A stretch of DNA of 64,000 bases from Ziziphus jujuba (taxonomy: Eukaryota; Streptophyta; Magnoliopsida; Rosales; Rhamnaceae). The stretch lies in assembly GCF_031755915.1 (NCBI RefSeq), contig NC_083383.1, positions 26,390,501 to 26,454,500 on the forward strand, in the 5' to 3' direction. A program made the position numbers and the translations under genes. The notes beneath the pieces were generated by a model. It worked only from the letters and a program-made list of their open reading frames with translations, had not been told where the DNA came from and did no database searches. Positions 47,795-60,489 of this stretch are shown one piece after another. Each line of letters starts with the position of its first letter. The first letter of the stretch is position 1.

Positions 47795-48896
47795 TAAACC
47801 CATATTATATTAGCCCGGATCTAATTATGTTCAAGTTCTAATGGTCACCTTGACCCCTAACCAACCTGTGATTAGAAACCTTGGTATATAATGAAGATGC
47901 CACAATAGGTGATGGAAAGTCTATTGATAAGTTAAACTAAAACACTAATTCACTAATGGGGTTTGCGGTGTTCAAAAGAACAAAGAGAATTCAATCTCAC
48001 AAATAATTTTCTGTATAAAATTCAAGCTTGATTTCTCATTGAAAATAAGCCTTTAAATAGGCATTGAATGAACAAAATAAAACCCTAAAAGGATTAGGAA
48101 ATTTCGGTCAACATAGAATCCAATTATGAAATTGTCTAATTTCACACTCTTTTCTAATCTAATTTAGGTTAATTAATTCCCTTATTTTGAATTAGGAATT
48201 AATTAATTTACAATGAAAATAATAAAATAATAAATTTCCTAAACTTATTTTTCCAGCAAATAAATAAATAAAAACCAAAAGTAAAGGTAATTTCCTAAAA
48301 CGAAAAGTAGAAATTAAATTAGGAAACTAGAATACTAGCTTTTTGACTAAGTTGACTTTGACGAATCTTTGACCAATTTGAGCTCCAAATCAGCTTCTAT
48401 ATACTTTGCAGGATGTGAAATAAGATTATTATAGAGTCCCACACATTGCCCTTGCTTGGAGGAAAGAGAAAAAGCTAACTCAGCAAAATACAGTAAAGCT
48501 AGCAAATAATACAGCCAAAACTGACCGTTTTCTTTCTCATGCACACACCACTTAAATAACCAGCAAAGATTTGGTCTTGATCAGTTCCCATGACTTCTTA
48601 GTGACATCAAGTGAATTCAAGAAGATTTGAACCATTTCCCTCTGGCTGGAATCCATAAATGCACCAAAATAGCTATCCGGGTCCGTATCGGCTTTCACCA
48701 CTTGTATACTCAAAACAAGCATTGTATCTTCGGGTATGGACAGCCCTTTTAAGAATGAATTACCTCCTGGATAAAGGCAGCAAGGTTTTCCTTAAACCTC
48801 TTAGCTTGAGCCCTAGTGATAGGTTTAGTCTTCATCCGTATTGGGTCAGCACCCCAGCAGATTGTCAGTTGTGCGGCCTCGGGCGGATTCGCATCA
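47795..48896 (-). repeat. 5' LTR of the inner element
   Basis: About 1,102 bases, the partner of 42993-44095. On the plus strand it ends ...GCATCA at 48896 and is followed directly by the outer gag sequence, which fixes this boundary. The other boundary is placed at the shared TAAACCC and is less certain. Confidence 0.86.
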
Positions 48897-49545
48897 TACT
48901 GCCTAGTATACCACCCACCGTAACCTTGATCCCAGATGGATAGGAAAACATAGGGATGAAAGTTTGCTTTTCTTCTATGAACATTACGTGCTACCTGAAG
49001 AGCTTGTACAATGTAATCTTCTCGCCCATCTCTGATGCCCTAACGTTGGTCCCCAGTCAACCTTTTGAAATGAATTAGGTTCCAGGCTCGTAAGGGAATA
49101 AAAGATTAGAATTGCTGTTCTGGCATGACCATCCTTCCTTCATTTTTGTTCGTCCTAGCTGGAATGGTGGTGCATCTATCTTTGACATGTTGCCTTCAGG
49201 TATGGCCAAAAAGGCCTGCATCAGTTTTTCCTAGCTACTGATTGGCTTTGCATCACTTATTAAGGCTTGAGTGACATGTAATTTTTGATGTAACAAATCC
49301 ATAATGCCTTCTATCATTCGTTGTTGGGTTTCCTAGAATGCTTCCATTTTTCTTGAACCTTCTTTCAGGTCCTGGGATAGCTTACGAATCGACTCCTAGG
49401 TGGATATCTCTATTAGGTCTTGAGTTTTATTGGCTTATTCTTCCTTATAGCTATCATGAGTATTAAATTCTTGAGACATTGATTGAGTTTGTACCATTGT
49501 TCTCGGTTGAAATCATTTTGTTCCACTGGTTGTGCCAAAAAGATA
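48897..49545 (-). pseudogene. Outer-element gag, N-terminal part
   Basis: Minus-strand reading from ATG at 49479 gives MSQEFNTHDSYKEE, IREKLSQDLKEGS-like helical sequence, an LMQAFLAIPEGNMSKIDAPP-like segment and IKVTVGGILGSMM before the break at 48897. Several stops are present. It is continuous in sense with the fragment ending at 42992 once the inner element is removed. Confidence 0.62.
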
Positions 49546-49941
49546 TATTGGAAATTTTTTAACAATTTGTTGTTTGTTAGGTTTGCAGGCGTATCACTTT
49601 AAACTTGTAACAATTTAAAGAAACATATATGCCAATTAAATCAAACTACTCAGATAATTGTATTGATTATTGAAGAACAAAATAATCTACAAAGGTTCAT
49701 TTGTCTTAATGATTAAAGGACTTTTAAAAATAAAACTTCAACTAAGAACAACTAAGAACAATTTACTAATTAAAGTAAATTTTTAATGAAAATAAACTAA
49801 AATTTTTTAATGAAAATAAACTAAACACTCTAGGGTCTTATAGTTGTATGTAGGGATGCGTGTTTAAAGCTAATGAAGCTCATATTTTTATGTGTAGAAA
49901 ACTTTGCATTGCTTCATGCGCTTCTGATGTAGGATTTTACA
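49546..49941 (-). repeat. 5' LTR of the outer element
   Basis: About 396 bases. On the minus strand it begins TGTAAAATCCTACATCAGAA. It contains a local ~27-base duplication (ATTTTTTAATGAAAATAAACTAAA, twice near 49777-49825) that explains part of its extra length compared with the other LTR. Confidence 0.72.
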
Positions 49942-49946
49942 AATTC

Positions 49947-52900
49947 TAGCATTAAAATTTCAATTTATACATGTGCAAATCATAAGACCTTTTAATTTCT
50001 AATCAATGTAGGACTAATGCCAATTAATTAATCTTCCAAAAATAATATTTTAATAAATTAAAAATATAAATTTAAAAAATTAATATTATGGCCTAAACAA
50101 AAAGTATAATAAGTAGTTAAAAGGTCGAGTTATACATCTCCAATATGCCCGATTCTAAAGCTCATATTAATTTATTGATAAATAAAGAGAAAATTGCAAA
50201 ATTATATAAACCAACTCTTAAGTTTTATTTTTTTTTATATTAATATAGGATAATTTTTTATAATATTAATAGATATTATTATTATTTTTCTTGGAATAGT
50301 GCAATAGCATTTAAGAATAATATTATAATAATTGTATAGATTTGTTTTAGAGCTTATTAAAGACACAAAAAATAGCAAGTGAAAAGAATGTAGAAACATT
50401 GAGAGCGAAGGAAATGAAAATAGATTGCGAGTACAAAATTAAGCTGGCAATTTTCTAAGGAATGGTGCACAATTTTGAGAAAATGTGTTTAGGTAATACA
50501 TAACATTTTTTTTTTTAGTATTATTATTATTTTGTTTGCTTTGGCATATGGACAAAAATGTTGTTCTCTCGGTAAAACCGACTATAACAATCACCAAAGG
50601 TTGCCAAATATTTAAATTTCACTCAATGCAATAAAATCGGGAACTAGTTGAGATGAGATTAGCCACATTAGAATATGTTCGTGCATATAAGGAAGCATTG
50701 AGAAAAGCATACATAAGTGCTCATTAAATATACAATGCTTGAGGAATAAAGTTTAGTGTGAGTTGTGGAAAATCAATTCCTTATTTGGTATAAGGGATGG
50801 AAGAAAGGGAAAATAAATAATGCTAAGATCCTCCTCCTAACAACCTAAAGATAATTCGGTGTCTCATAACCACATTCCCCTCAAAATGCATTCTTGTAAC
50901 CCATTGCAGCCCCTCTGTGGGACCTAATGTAGTTTGTTAGTGTAAGAGTCCATTTAGTCTTTGATGATCAATTCGTTGTTTCATGTCCACAAACTTATCC
51001 CAGCTTAATTAAGTTCTAATATAATTTATAAGAATTTATTGGTCTAGATCTCTTCTAAAAGTATTAGCTAAGCTGCTTTTGAGATGTAGAGTCCAAAGTT
51101 ATACATGTATAGAGTGTAATTTGTGAGTAGGCAAGTGTTATTGCCACAGGAAGAAAAGTCTTCTCAATGGAAATTAATGCCTTTTTTTGTTAACTGCCCA
51201 TTTACCCCTATACTATAAGAACAAAGTGATATTTCTTTCTTATTTCCCCGGCCAATTTTTTTTCCTTTTGGATTTCTTCTCTGGCTCAATTAACTATTCA
51301 AAAATATCCAATTGCCTTTTTTCTTTTTCACCCACCATTGAGTCTAGTTTCAGCATGACAAAAGTTGCATAAATATTGATTTTTCAGTTGAGTCATTGTT
51401 TTATTGTTTTGTGCTGCATCTCAACCAAAAAAAAAAAAAAAAAGAAAAAAAAAAAAAAGTAAAGAAAAGATCTTACCTTCATTTTCCTCTAATTACAAAG
51501 ATACTAATCAGAAAAGCAAGGCAACAAAAATTTCCCATCCATTTATACACATGTACATTTGTAATACGTTTAAACTTAGCCAAATATACTTTATTAAAAC
51601 AAGGAGGTAACATTTGATTTTTCGAGAGTGCTTCAATACATTGAAACATAATGCAATTAATAAAATTAAATACCAACATAGATAAGATTTCAACAAAAAT
51701 TGCAATACCAAAAGTGAAAGGAATAATAAGTGGTAGCTTGATTATAATTACCAAAAACCAGCAACAACTACTCAAGAACAGAAAATGACTCCCCATTGGA
51801 TAGATGGAAAAGTTACTCTCATCTTATGAAACACACCAAAACCCCACTAAATTTTAATGCTTCATCAAATTCAAGGCTACGATGATTGGAAATAAAATTA
51901 AATAGACTGAAAAGCACACTAATAAATAAAGCAACCAATTAAATAACTTCCAAAACACAGGCAAGATTGAGACCCTAATCACAAAGTGAGGATATAAAAG
52001 AGCAAAAGCTATGAGATAAAAAGAGAATATACTTCAAAGACCCTCCGGGAATTCTGAGAGACCTGCCCTGCTATAATCACTTATTGTATTATCATATAGT
52101 TTTTATTGTATTTTAATACCACAGTACGTGGGAAAAGAAGTTGGAAAATTAAAATAACCAATCACCTTTTCTAATAGGAAAAGGGTAAAATTGATAGTTA
52201 CAAAAATATGACAATAAATGCCGTGGATGGGAGGTTTTATCCATGGCAATATCCTGAACCTTGTGAGTGATATAGGACTTTAAAATTTCTAATGAGATCT
52301 CTAATAGGATGTAAAATGTACGAAACATAACATTCTTAATGAGATCACTTATTACTTATAACATGACTTATAAGCAATATAAACATTGTTTTTAAAAATT
52401 CCTTTGAAAGGCTAATGTGTAGAATGGATATCAAGTTCATGTAATATTGAGATTGTCAATCTAAATGTCTATTCCGAACATCTTTTTTTCTTTTTTCTTT
52501 TTAATTATTTATAAATTTTTCTCTTTTTATATCTCAAATTCACAATTTAACGTAGATGCAAAACATATTATCAACTTGTTTAGTCATGTTTTTTGTTTTT
52601 AGTTTTTAAAATATTATTTTAAAAATAAAAAAATAAGTTGTTTTTATTTATTTTTTAAAAACAATGATGTTTGGTCAATAATGTTTGAAAACAGCTTTTA
52701 AAATTAAAACAGAAAATTAAAAAAAAATATTTTAATATTTTCTAATTTTTTTTAAATTTATTTTCTAAAACTGTTTTTGAAAACTGATGGCTATAAAAGT
52801 AATTTTTTGTTTTAGAAATAGTTTTCTATTTTATAGAATAGAAAACTGTTTTAAAATTTAATGGCCAAGTATGCCCTTAATTTCTATTTTTTCTTCTTCA

Positions 52901-54560
52901 ATGCTCAAAAGGATAATAAAAAATGCTATCCCTAATGTGCCCTTTATATATATATATATATAAACAAATAGAATAAACTTTGTGCTAATAATGTTTTTAT
53001 TTTTTTCTTGTTCTTTTTGGAAATTAGGTATGAACAATGTTTGATATCTCTCGAAAGTATTATATTCTATGGGTGTGCGAACATTGTTGTTCCCATAAGT
53101 AAGGAGGCAGCTCATCATGGCATTACATAAAATCCAATCCCAACTCCACCATGTGTTTGTTTAGACTATTAGAAAAATCAATCACTAATTCTAATTAGTT
53201 AATGACAATTACACCTAAAACCACCAATAGTTTTAATTTAATTAATGCATTTTTTTTCTTTTCCAAAATAATTAATGCATTTTTTATTTTTTATTTTGGT
53301 TTTTAGAACATCTCCAATAAAGATGTAGATTGTGAAAATAGATATAATATATAAATATAGACATTATTTTAAAAATATTGCTATTCGATGATAATATTTA
53401 AGATGTATGTTAAGTTAATATAGCTTAAATATTGTCAAAATGAAAGTCTACTTATGTCAAACATTGTAAAATTTTTTAAAAGGTAATTTTTTAAAAAAAA
53501 TGTTAATTTGTTAAAGAAAGAAAGAAAGAAATAATATATAAAATTAATTAATAATTATAAATAAATTTTCTACATATTACCAATAAATAACAATTTTAAA
53601 ATTGACTAAGATGAATTTTTATGCTATGTATATAGTAATTTACATTTATCATTGTAAATGTTTTCAAGAGTAACAAATTCAAACTAAACTATCTAAAGTG
53701 GAAAATATGGACTTTAATCTTTGCTAGTGGACTATGGTGGAGGGACCAATTTAGTAGATAATGATTACTTATTTATTTTTATTTATTTGCTAATGTTTTT
53801 AAACAAAGTAGAATCATTATTTATTGTGGACAATCATGTAGACAGAAAAAATAATACAAAAGTTCTGAAATTTAATTCACCATTTGTTTGATGGACAATG
53901 TAATTAGATGACTTTTGTGATTATAGCTAAAAATAAGAATCGGAGACTGTAACTATAATGTTTATAAAATTTGCTAGAAAAATATTTGAGAGTAAAATGA
54001 AAAAAAAAAAAGGTAAAAGAAGAAAAAAATTAAAGAAATATTAGTATAATAACCCCTTTAAGAAAGCTACAAAAACCGCCTACATTTTTTTTTTCTAAAT
54101 TACAATCTATTTAATTTTTTTTTATTTTTATGATTTAAATTCATATTTTTATAAATAAAAATACTTCAAAATTTTGACAGCAACGCGAAAAGAAGAGGGC
54201 TCAAAACTGATCAACGCCCGCCTTTAAGGAAAAACAAAAAAAAAAAAAAGGTGGTCAACGCCCCACAAATAGCGCGGCCCCACAAGGTTCTGACTATACC
54301 CGGACAATCGGACGATGGTCAGCACACCAAGGGACTATGTCCCCATGTTAATCGGGCGGTAGAGATCAAACCGAAAAAGGTACAGAAGAATGTTTGGGAC
54401 CCACTTTTGTCTCCTTCCAAATTACTCGAAACCGGGAATTTCTCCAAACCATTTAAACCTCAAAAGTATATAAAACCCCACACCTTTCGAACTTTAAATC
54501 TGGAAATAGCAAAAAAAAATACGTGGCATTAAAATAATTCAAAACTCTCTTTTTTTCGAG
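49947..54560. other. AT-rich intergenic DNA upstream of the SBH gene
   Basis: No gene recognised. A low-complexity segment at ~52575-52865, rich in TTTTTAAAA / AAAACTGTTTT and ending in GGCCAAGTATGCCC, looks like a decayed hAT-type MITE, but ends are unclear. A (TA)n run sits near 52946-52961. The last ~350 bases (54180-54540) are less AT-rich and lie just upstream of the TATA box, so they probably include the SBH promoter. Confidence 0.5.
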
Positions 54561-54565
54561 ACCAT

Positions 54566-54574
54566 TATATATAA
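54566..54574 (+). promoter_or_regulatory. TATA box of the SBH gene
   Basis: TATATATAA lies ~210 bases before the 5'UTR splice donor and ~600 bases before the ATG, counting the intron. A transcription start near 54600 would give a leader rich in CT and AG, which fits a plant 5'UTR. Confidence 0.55.
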
Positions 54575-54779
54575 GTAGGGAAAAAAAAAAATATAACGGA
54601 GAGAAGAAAATTTAATCGTTCATTTTCTTGTCTCCCAAACAAGATCGTTCTCTACGCATAACCTTTAAATTGAATCCTCAGAGAACCTCACGAGAAAAAG
54701 AAAAAGACAAAAAAAAAATTGTTTATGTTTGATCCAATAAGGCCTTAGATCTGAACGGGAAAACTCATCTTCTTCTCCC

Positions 54780-55026
54780 GTAAGTCAATTTCTCTTCTGC
54801 ATTGTTTCTATTTGAATTTTTCGATTTACTAGTTTTTCTCGTCGCATTGTTTTTATTTTTATTTTTTTGGTGTTTGATTCTTGAAGATAGGAAATGAGAA
54901 AAAAATAATTGAAAATTTTGGAATTTCCGGTTCTACATTGTCGATTATTGGGGATTTTCTGTTCGTTTTGAGTGAAATAAGTAAAGAGATTTTATATTTT
55001 ATTTATTTATTTTTTCCCTTTTTCAG
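54780..55026 (+). other. 5'UTR intron of the SBH gene
   Basis: The donor GTAAGTC at 54780 follows a CTTCTTCTCCC leader. The acceptor at 55026 is preceded by a strong pyrimidine tract (TTTTTTCCCTTTTTCAG). Length is 247 bases. Leader introns of this kind are common in plant housekeeping genes and often raise expression; here that effect is inference. Confidence 0.65.
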
Positions 55027-55169
55027 GATTCAGAGAATGCAAATTCCAGTTATGGATCTCAAACAGTAATGCAGCTTGCAGTTTTGGATTTTTTGTTGTT
55101 TTGAGTTCAATTAAGCATTCATTGAATCGAGAAAAAAGAAAAAAGAAAAAGAAGAAGTTGGATATAAAA

Positions 55170-58100
55170 ATGGTTTTCTGGGAAGAGTATGCGAGTGATG
55201 AAGCAATGGGGACTTTTGCCCCAATCGTGGTCTATTGGTTGTATGCTGGGCTTTATGAGCTGTTGCCTCCGTTGGATGGCTATCGCTTGCATACAAGAAA
55301 AGAGGAGAAGGTGAAGAATTCTGTGCCACTAGCTTCGGTGATTAAGGGCGTTTTGCTACAGCAGTTTTTTCAGGCCACCGTTGCTCATGGGCTCTTCTTG
55401 GTTAGTAGTTTCAATATAATTTATCATATTTCGTTGAAAATGTGATCCATTCTCATATAAATGCCTTTTTATGTGGCAAGGGAAATTTTTATTAAGTTGC
55501 TGTTCTAAGAATCTTTACCGACTCAATGGATATGTGCTCGAAAACAGCCATGAGTAATCTTTAGGTCTCTAACAACAAATAAAATGAAAATGATAGATAT
55601 TAAGGGTTGGTATTGATTCCTAAGATGTCAAATGGAAAATGCATATATGATTAATCAGACAAAACTTAAAAGAAAAGATGATTAAACAAAATAATTGATG
55701 TATTGTTTATCTTAGAAAATCCCAGACTTGTAGACCATATAGAATTCGGAATATGGAAGAAAATATCAAATTTCTAGTCTATTAGGATGCAAAATTATGA
55801 AAAGCACTCTCAAACTGTTAGATAAAGTAGGATGCAAAGTAAGAAGAAACTTCTGTAAGATATTATCAAAATTTATTCTTTTGATATAGAGAGGAAATAA
55901 TTTTTGAATTGGGTCCATAAATGAGAAGAAGCTAATGATTTATTGGAAATATCGGTGTCTTGAATCTCATTGTCTAAAACCAAGTGCCTTATATGGTTGT
56001 TGGCAGGGCCACTCTAGCCAGAGTACTTACCATGACATAATGGTGTATATTACGCTCTAATATGATTGTTAGGGTCCAATTAGAGCCTAGTGGCTGCAGC
56101 CTGCGGTAGACTAGATTCATAATCTGGTTTTTGCCTATGATGCATGATGAGAATATGTCCAGTGTTTCAATAATATCAATACAACCAGAGTCTGCCTTTG
56201 AATAATGCAAGATTCTCTTTCTGTGACCGAGGACAATAGGTGATGTTTGATGCATTAAGGAGATTGATTTTACTATGTTGGTAGCTTTATTTCCACTTAT
56301 GTGGCATTTTATGCATTTCAGCTGATGATTTGTTATTTGAGCTTTAGTCATTCTTCATGTGTGATCACAAATTCACAATACTTGGATCATCAGGATTACA
56401 GCCAAAACGTTGATTAAATTAGTGCCTGTACTTTCAACCTGTTTCCATCCTTCATCAAAAGTTAAATTCTGTTTTGACTTGTTCTGTTGACATTGGTTCA
56501 AATTTATGTTATACTTCTATCAACTATACGATTGAGAGATATCAATATACAGCTTGTGTAAGAAACTCTAATTGACTTTATTGTTCATTGCTTCTTGTTA
56601 ATACTAAACTTAACTCAGTTAAGCCTTATACCCAACTAATTGAAGTCACTTAGATAAACCTTTTGTTTGCCCTTTACAGAATGTAGATTAAAATCAGTGA
56701 GGTGGTTTTCTTTGTATTTCATAAGAATGTTAACAACATATACAAAATTTGTGGTTCAAGTTAAGTCAGTGGTGGGATTCCTTGTATGCTATTTTACATT
56801 TTGTTGGTTTTGTACAATACGTTTTGTTGGTAAGGTGTACTAGTAAAAGCATTTCACTCTTTTTACAAGGTTTGTACTGTATTCATAAGGAATGGGATGA
56901 GGGAAGAGATGTCAGCACGAGATAGGATATGGACATAATGTGCTATTCATTACTTAATTATAGGGGGTCTTTTATGTTCATTGGCTATTTCTTACTTTAT
57001 GTTCATTATGGTACTTATTATTGCGTATTAAGGTTTTCTTATTAGTTTATTCCTATGGGTTTGTTATGTCCTTTCTGGTGGTTTTATTTTCTTATTTCCT
57101 ATTTGTGACTACTTCTAGAATAGGCCTTATTCTTAGTTTCTCAGATTTGATATTGAATTGATAGTACAAATTGAAATTCTATTTCGTTCTCTCTTATCCC
57201 TAATTCTTGCCCTATCTTTCCCTGCTTCCTATTCTTCTCCTTTTCTTCCTCTCTCTTGCTACTTGCTTCGCTCCTTTTTCTTTTTCACTTTGGTCATCCG
57301 TGAGTTTTGGACTGTTTAGTGTTTTGGATCTTTTCTGGCTACAAATTTTGTGGATAAGATTTATTAGCTGGGTTTTTTGAAGTGGGCTGGCTTGCTGGAT
57401 CAATATTGACCAATACCTAGGACTCCCAATGCTAAAGCAATTGGAAATTTGGCTTTGTACAAAATAAACTTTAAAATTTCGGTTATGTCAATTAAATTCT
57501 AGGTTTACAAATAAGAAAGCCAGTCTTGTGTTAACAATCAAATTCTATAAGTAGACTTTTACATTTGAAAATGCATATACAAGCTTTCTTTTTTTTTTTT
57601 TTTTTTTTTTTTTTTGGAGGTGAAAAATAAGTGTTCGTGCTGCTGGTGGTTGGTTATTTGTTGAAATAGATCCTAAGGACTCAATTAATATGTTGAATAC
57701 CATATTCAAACGAGTGAACTTGAGGAGATGCTTTGAATTATAGGATTATTTGTCATAAGAAAAAGAATTTATAAAACAATAAAAACATTACTAGGCACGA
57801 AAGATGAACTAGCTGTCAAACCTCACATGAACTAGCTGTCAAACCTCACACTTTCCAATCCCTTTGAATACAAACTCTAGAACTTTCTTCAAAGGTCAGT
57901 GAGACTGATGTCCATAAAAAACATGCAACTCCATTTCTCTTCCAGAAAATAACAAGATCCTCTTCTTTTTGTTAATTTTAAGTATTTTTACATTTAGATT
58001 ATGTTTAATGGAAACTCAGGTAGTGTTTTGTTCATGGACGAACCTTTATTTAGATGAACTGTTCAACTTTGGTTTATTGAAAGAAAAATTTTGTTGTAAA

Positions 58101-58865
58101 TTTCAAAGCTATTTATCATGAAAAAAATGAGACTACAGTTTTTAGACTTGTTGGATTGGTGCAAGATGGATTCAGTAGCTTTACTATCTTATTGGAGGTT
58201 TACCTGCTTTATAATTGGAGAATTAGAGGCTTAGTGCGATTAGATCAATGTACTATGAATTTTTTTTTGTTTTTTTCTACCGTATTTCTGATTTGCACAT
58301 TATTGTACAGTTCACATCGATGACCAATGCATCAGGAATCACAGTTCAGCCCTCCATTCCTGTCCAGATTGTGCAGTTTATTATTGCAATGCTTGTTATG
58401 GACACATGGCAGTACTTTGTGCATCGGTACATGCATCAAAACAAATTTTTGTATCGCCATATCCATTCGCAACATCACAAGCTTGTTGTCCCATATGCAG
58501 TTGGAGCCCTTTATAATCACCCTCTTGAGGGGCTGTTGCTTGACACTGTGGGTGGGGCCATATCTTTTCTAGTCTCAGGGATGACTGCGAGAACTGCAGT
58601 TTATTTCTTCTGCTTTGCTGTCATTAAAACTGTCGATGATCATTGTGGACTTTGGTTACCTGGTAATATCTTTCATACGTTATTCCAGAATAACACCGCT
58701 TATCATGATATCCATCATCAACTGCAAGGTTTGAAGTATAATTATTCTCAACCGTTTTTCCCAATATGGGATAAGCTCCTCGGAACTCACATGCCTTTCA
58801 ATCTTGTGAAGAGACCTGAAGGGGGTTTTGAAGCAAAGCCGATCAAAAATTGGTCGCAGAATTAA
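55170..58865 (+). CDS. SBH: Sphingoid base C4-hydroxylase (sphinganine C4-monooxygenase)
   Basis: Di-iron ER membrane enzyme of the fatty acid hydroxylase superfamily. It hydroxylates dihydrosphingosine at C4 to make phytosphingosine (t18:0), the main plant trihydroxy long-chain base. Exons 55170-55400 and 58311-58865 are joined in phase 0 across a 2.9-kb intron, giving 261 aa against 260 for Arabidopsis SBH1/SBH2. The histidine boxes that bind iron are complete: HRYMH (115-119), HSQHH (129-133), DDHCG (186-190) and HDIHH (209-213). Hydrophobic segments lie at ~15-35, 60-80, 93-113 and 150-180. The ATG at 55170 starts MVFWEEYASDEAMGTFAPIV, matching the family N-terminus; upstream in-frame codons have no ATG and are low-complexity. 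The single-intron structure within the coding region is intact and no damage is seen. SBH1 or SBH2 identity is not resolved. Confidence 0.94.
57804..57849. repeat. 23-bp exact tandem duplication in the SBH intron
   Basis: Two head-to-tail copies of a 23-base unit starting ATGAACTAGCTGTCAAACC. No function suggested. Confidence 0.9.
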
Positions 58866-58887
58866 GACTTTTCTGTGTTCCGAGAAT

Positions 58888-58913
58888 TAAGCTCCTCGGA
58901 ACTCACATGCCTT
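58888..58913 (+). repeat. 26-bp copy of SBH coding sequence in its own 3'UTR
   Basis: The 26 bases at 58888-58913 (starting TAAGCTCCTCGGAACTCAC) repeat 58772-58797 exactly. The original codes for the KLLGTHMP segment near the C-terminus. The copy begins 23 bases past the stop codon. Confidence 0.92.
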
Positions 58914-60480
58914 CCATGCTCACTCTTCATACATGGAAGTTATTTATCTTAGGTTGCAGTCATTCATTCAAAACCGAACTCAGATTTCTTTGCATGAGGT
59001 TTGTGTCTAGGCTGGATTGATTAATGCTCATTCCTTCTTTCGTTGTTTGACAATGTATTATGTGGGATTGGTTTTGTCAATTTCACCGGTCTCCATGATG
59101 TGCATTGTAGCTCTTGGTTCCGGGTTGACTGTTGTGTAACATATTAGTTTCTTGGTCATTTGACAGTGAGATTTGGTGCCTGTTAAAGTTGCTATACTTG
59201 CACTTGTATGTTGCTCTAGAGGATTGGTAGTGTTTTTGTAGTAAGGAATTTTTCTTTTCTTTTTTGGTCTTCGTTTTCTTTTGTGCTTTTCATTTTCTTT
59301 ACCAAGTAAACAGCTTAATTCAATGAAAGAACAATCACAGCAAAACGTCCAAACAAAATCAAGACATGAAAACAAAAATGAAAACATAAATTAATAAGAA
59401 AAAGAAATAAAAAAAGATATAGATAAAGGCTTTATACAAGATAAGTTTTCCTGTTTATTGATGGTTATTATATGACTCATTTTACAATTAGGCTCCGATT
59501 TTAAAAATTCTTCAAACTTAAATAAGGAGGCAATAAAAGTCAATTTCGTGCTGTTCAAAATGACTCACTTTGGTATATAGGAAGTGATGAATTATTATAT
59601 AGAAGTTAAAAAGGTAGGTTCATCCACTGAAATTGGCCGCTTGCATTTCTTTAGCCTAATTTATTCTTTAGAAGACAGCTTGACGAGAAAACAACATTTT
59701 TTTTAATAATAATTTTGGATTTGAATTTTCTATTTTATTATAAAAAATATTGAGCAAATATATTAGCACATTCTCATAACATGTCAAAAAGAGAAAAAAG
59801 GAGTTATCTTCCAGTTTTCAAACATTCTATTGCTTTTTTGTAGAAACATTTCATTATAATAAAAGTAAAACTAAGCTTCTTATTTGTAGTACTAGTACAT
59901 ATGTCACAGACTATTAATTCTAAAGCTAAAGATATTACTTAAAATTTATATCAATCCTTACAGAATAACTTAATATACTTAACATAACCTACATCTTAGG
60001 AATAAAATAAATAAATACATGAATGCATATTATGAGATTTTCTTATTATGTACAATAATATAATTACTGTAGTTTATAGAGTCTTATTTATATTAAATTG
60101 TTTCTTTTCCTATCTTTTATAGCGTTAAATTTTGATAAATTTTTAAGCTAAAGGTTTATCCACGTAACTCATACATAAATTGGTTATAATGAAAGGGTTG
60201 CATCCATTAATATGATAATGCACATTGTACAAATTAAAAATTAATTACGGTTAATCAATTGTAAATTTAACAGTTATCCACATATTGAAAATAAACTATT
60301 AAATATTGAAAAACTTGTTACTAATTTCCATGAATTTGTCATCTTAAGCTATAGATCTCAACCACATCTATATGGTCGTTGAAGTATTTCTCAATTTTGA
60401 CTACCTTGCAATCTTTGTTTTAGGTACCACATATGTTGAAAGCGACAATCATAGAGTTATCGTTTCTAGAAAAAAAATTA
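58914..60480. other. 3' flank of the SBH gene
   Basis: The SBH 3'UTR occupies the first part. A poly-A signal is not obvious before the A-rich stretch at ~59395-59420 (AAATAAA). The rest is AT-rich with no coding evidence and no recognised transposon. Confidence 0.45.
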
Positions 60481-60489
60481 TTTAGAATT

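Larger units (their letters stand above)
42993..48896 (-). mobile_element. Inner Ty3/gypsy-type LTR retroelement, internally deleted
   Basis: Bounded by two ~1.1-kb direct repeats. The minus-strand order is 5'LTR, ~1.2-kb leader, gag, zinc knuckle, aspartic protease, a scrap of RT, the integrase tail, polypurine tract and 3'LTR. Most of RT, all of RNase H and the integrase core are gone, so the copy is non-autonomous. It interrupts the gag of the outer element. The first ~137 bases of the LTR pair differ at ~13 positions by eye (~9%), suggesting an insertion several million years old. A target-site duplication is not evident. Confidence 0.83.
41990..49941 (-). mobile_element. Outer LTR retroelement (gag-only), interrupted by a second element
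   Basis: Diverged direct repeats at 41990-42359 and 49546-49941 are its LTRs. On the minus strand both begin with TG followed by a CCACATCAGAA / CCTACATCAGAA segment. Removing the inner insertion (42993-48896) leaves an internal part of only ~1.3 kb that encodes gag. No protease, reverse transcriptase or integrase is present. Flanking bases (AAAAC left, AATTC right) do not form a target-site duplication. LTR length differs by ~26 bases and substitutions are frequent, so this insertion is old. Confidence 0.72.

Noticed and set aside
41985..49946. Target-site duplication around the outer retroelement
   Set aside because: Left AAAAC and right AATTC do not match; no duplication can be claimed.
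52575..52865. Possible hAT-type MITE
   Set aside because: A/T-run similarity is suggestive, but terminal repeats and target duplication could not be defined, so it is mentioned only as part of the intergenic description.
54251..54532. 93-codon plus-strand open frame before the SBH gene
   Set aside because: It lies upstream of the TATA box, has no recognisable domain and has no upstream regulatory or splice context. More likely promoter DNA.
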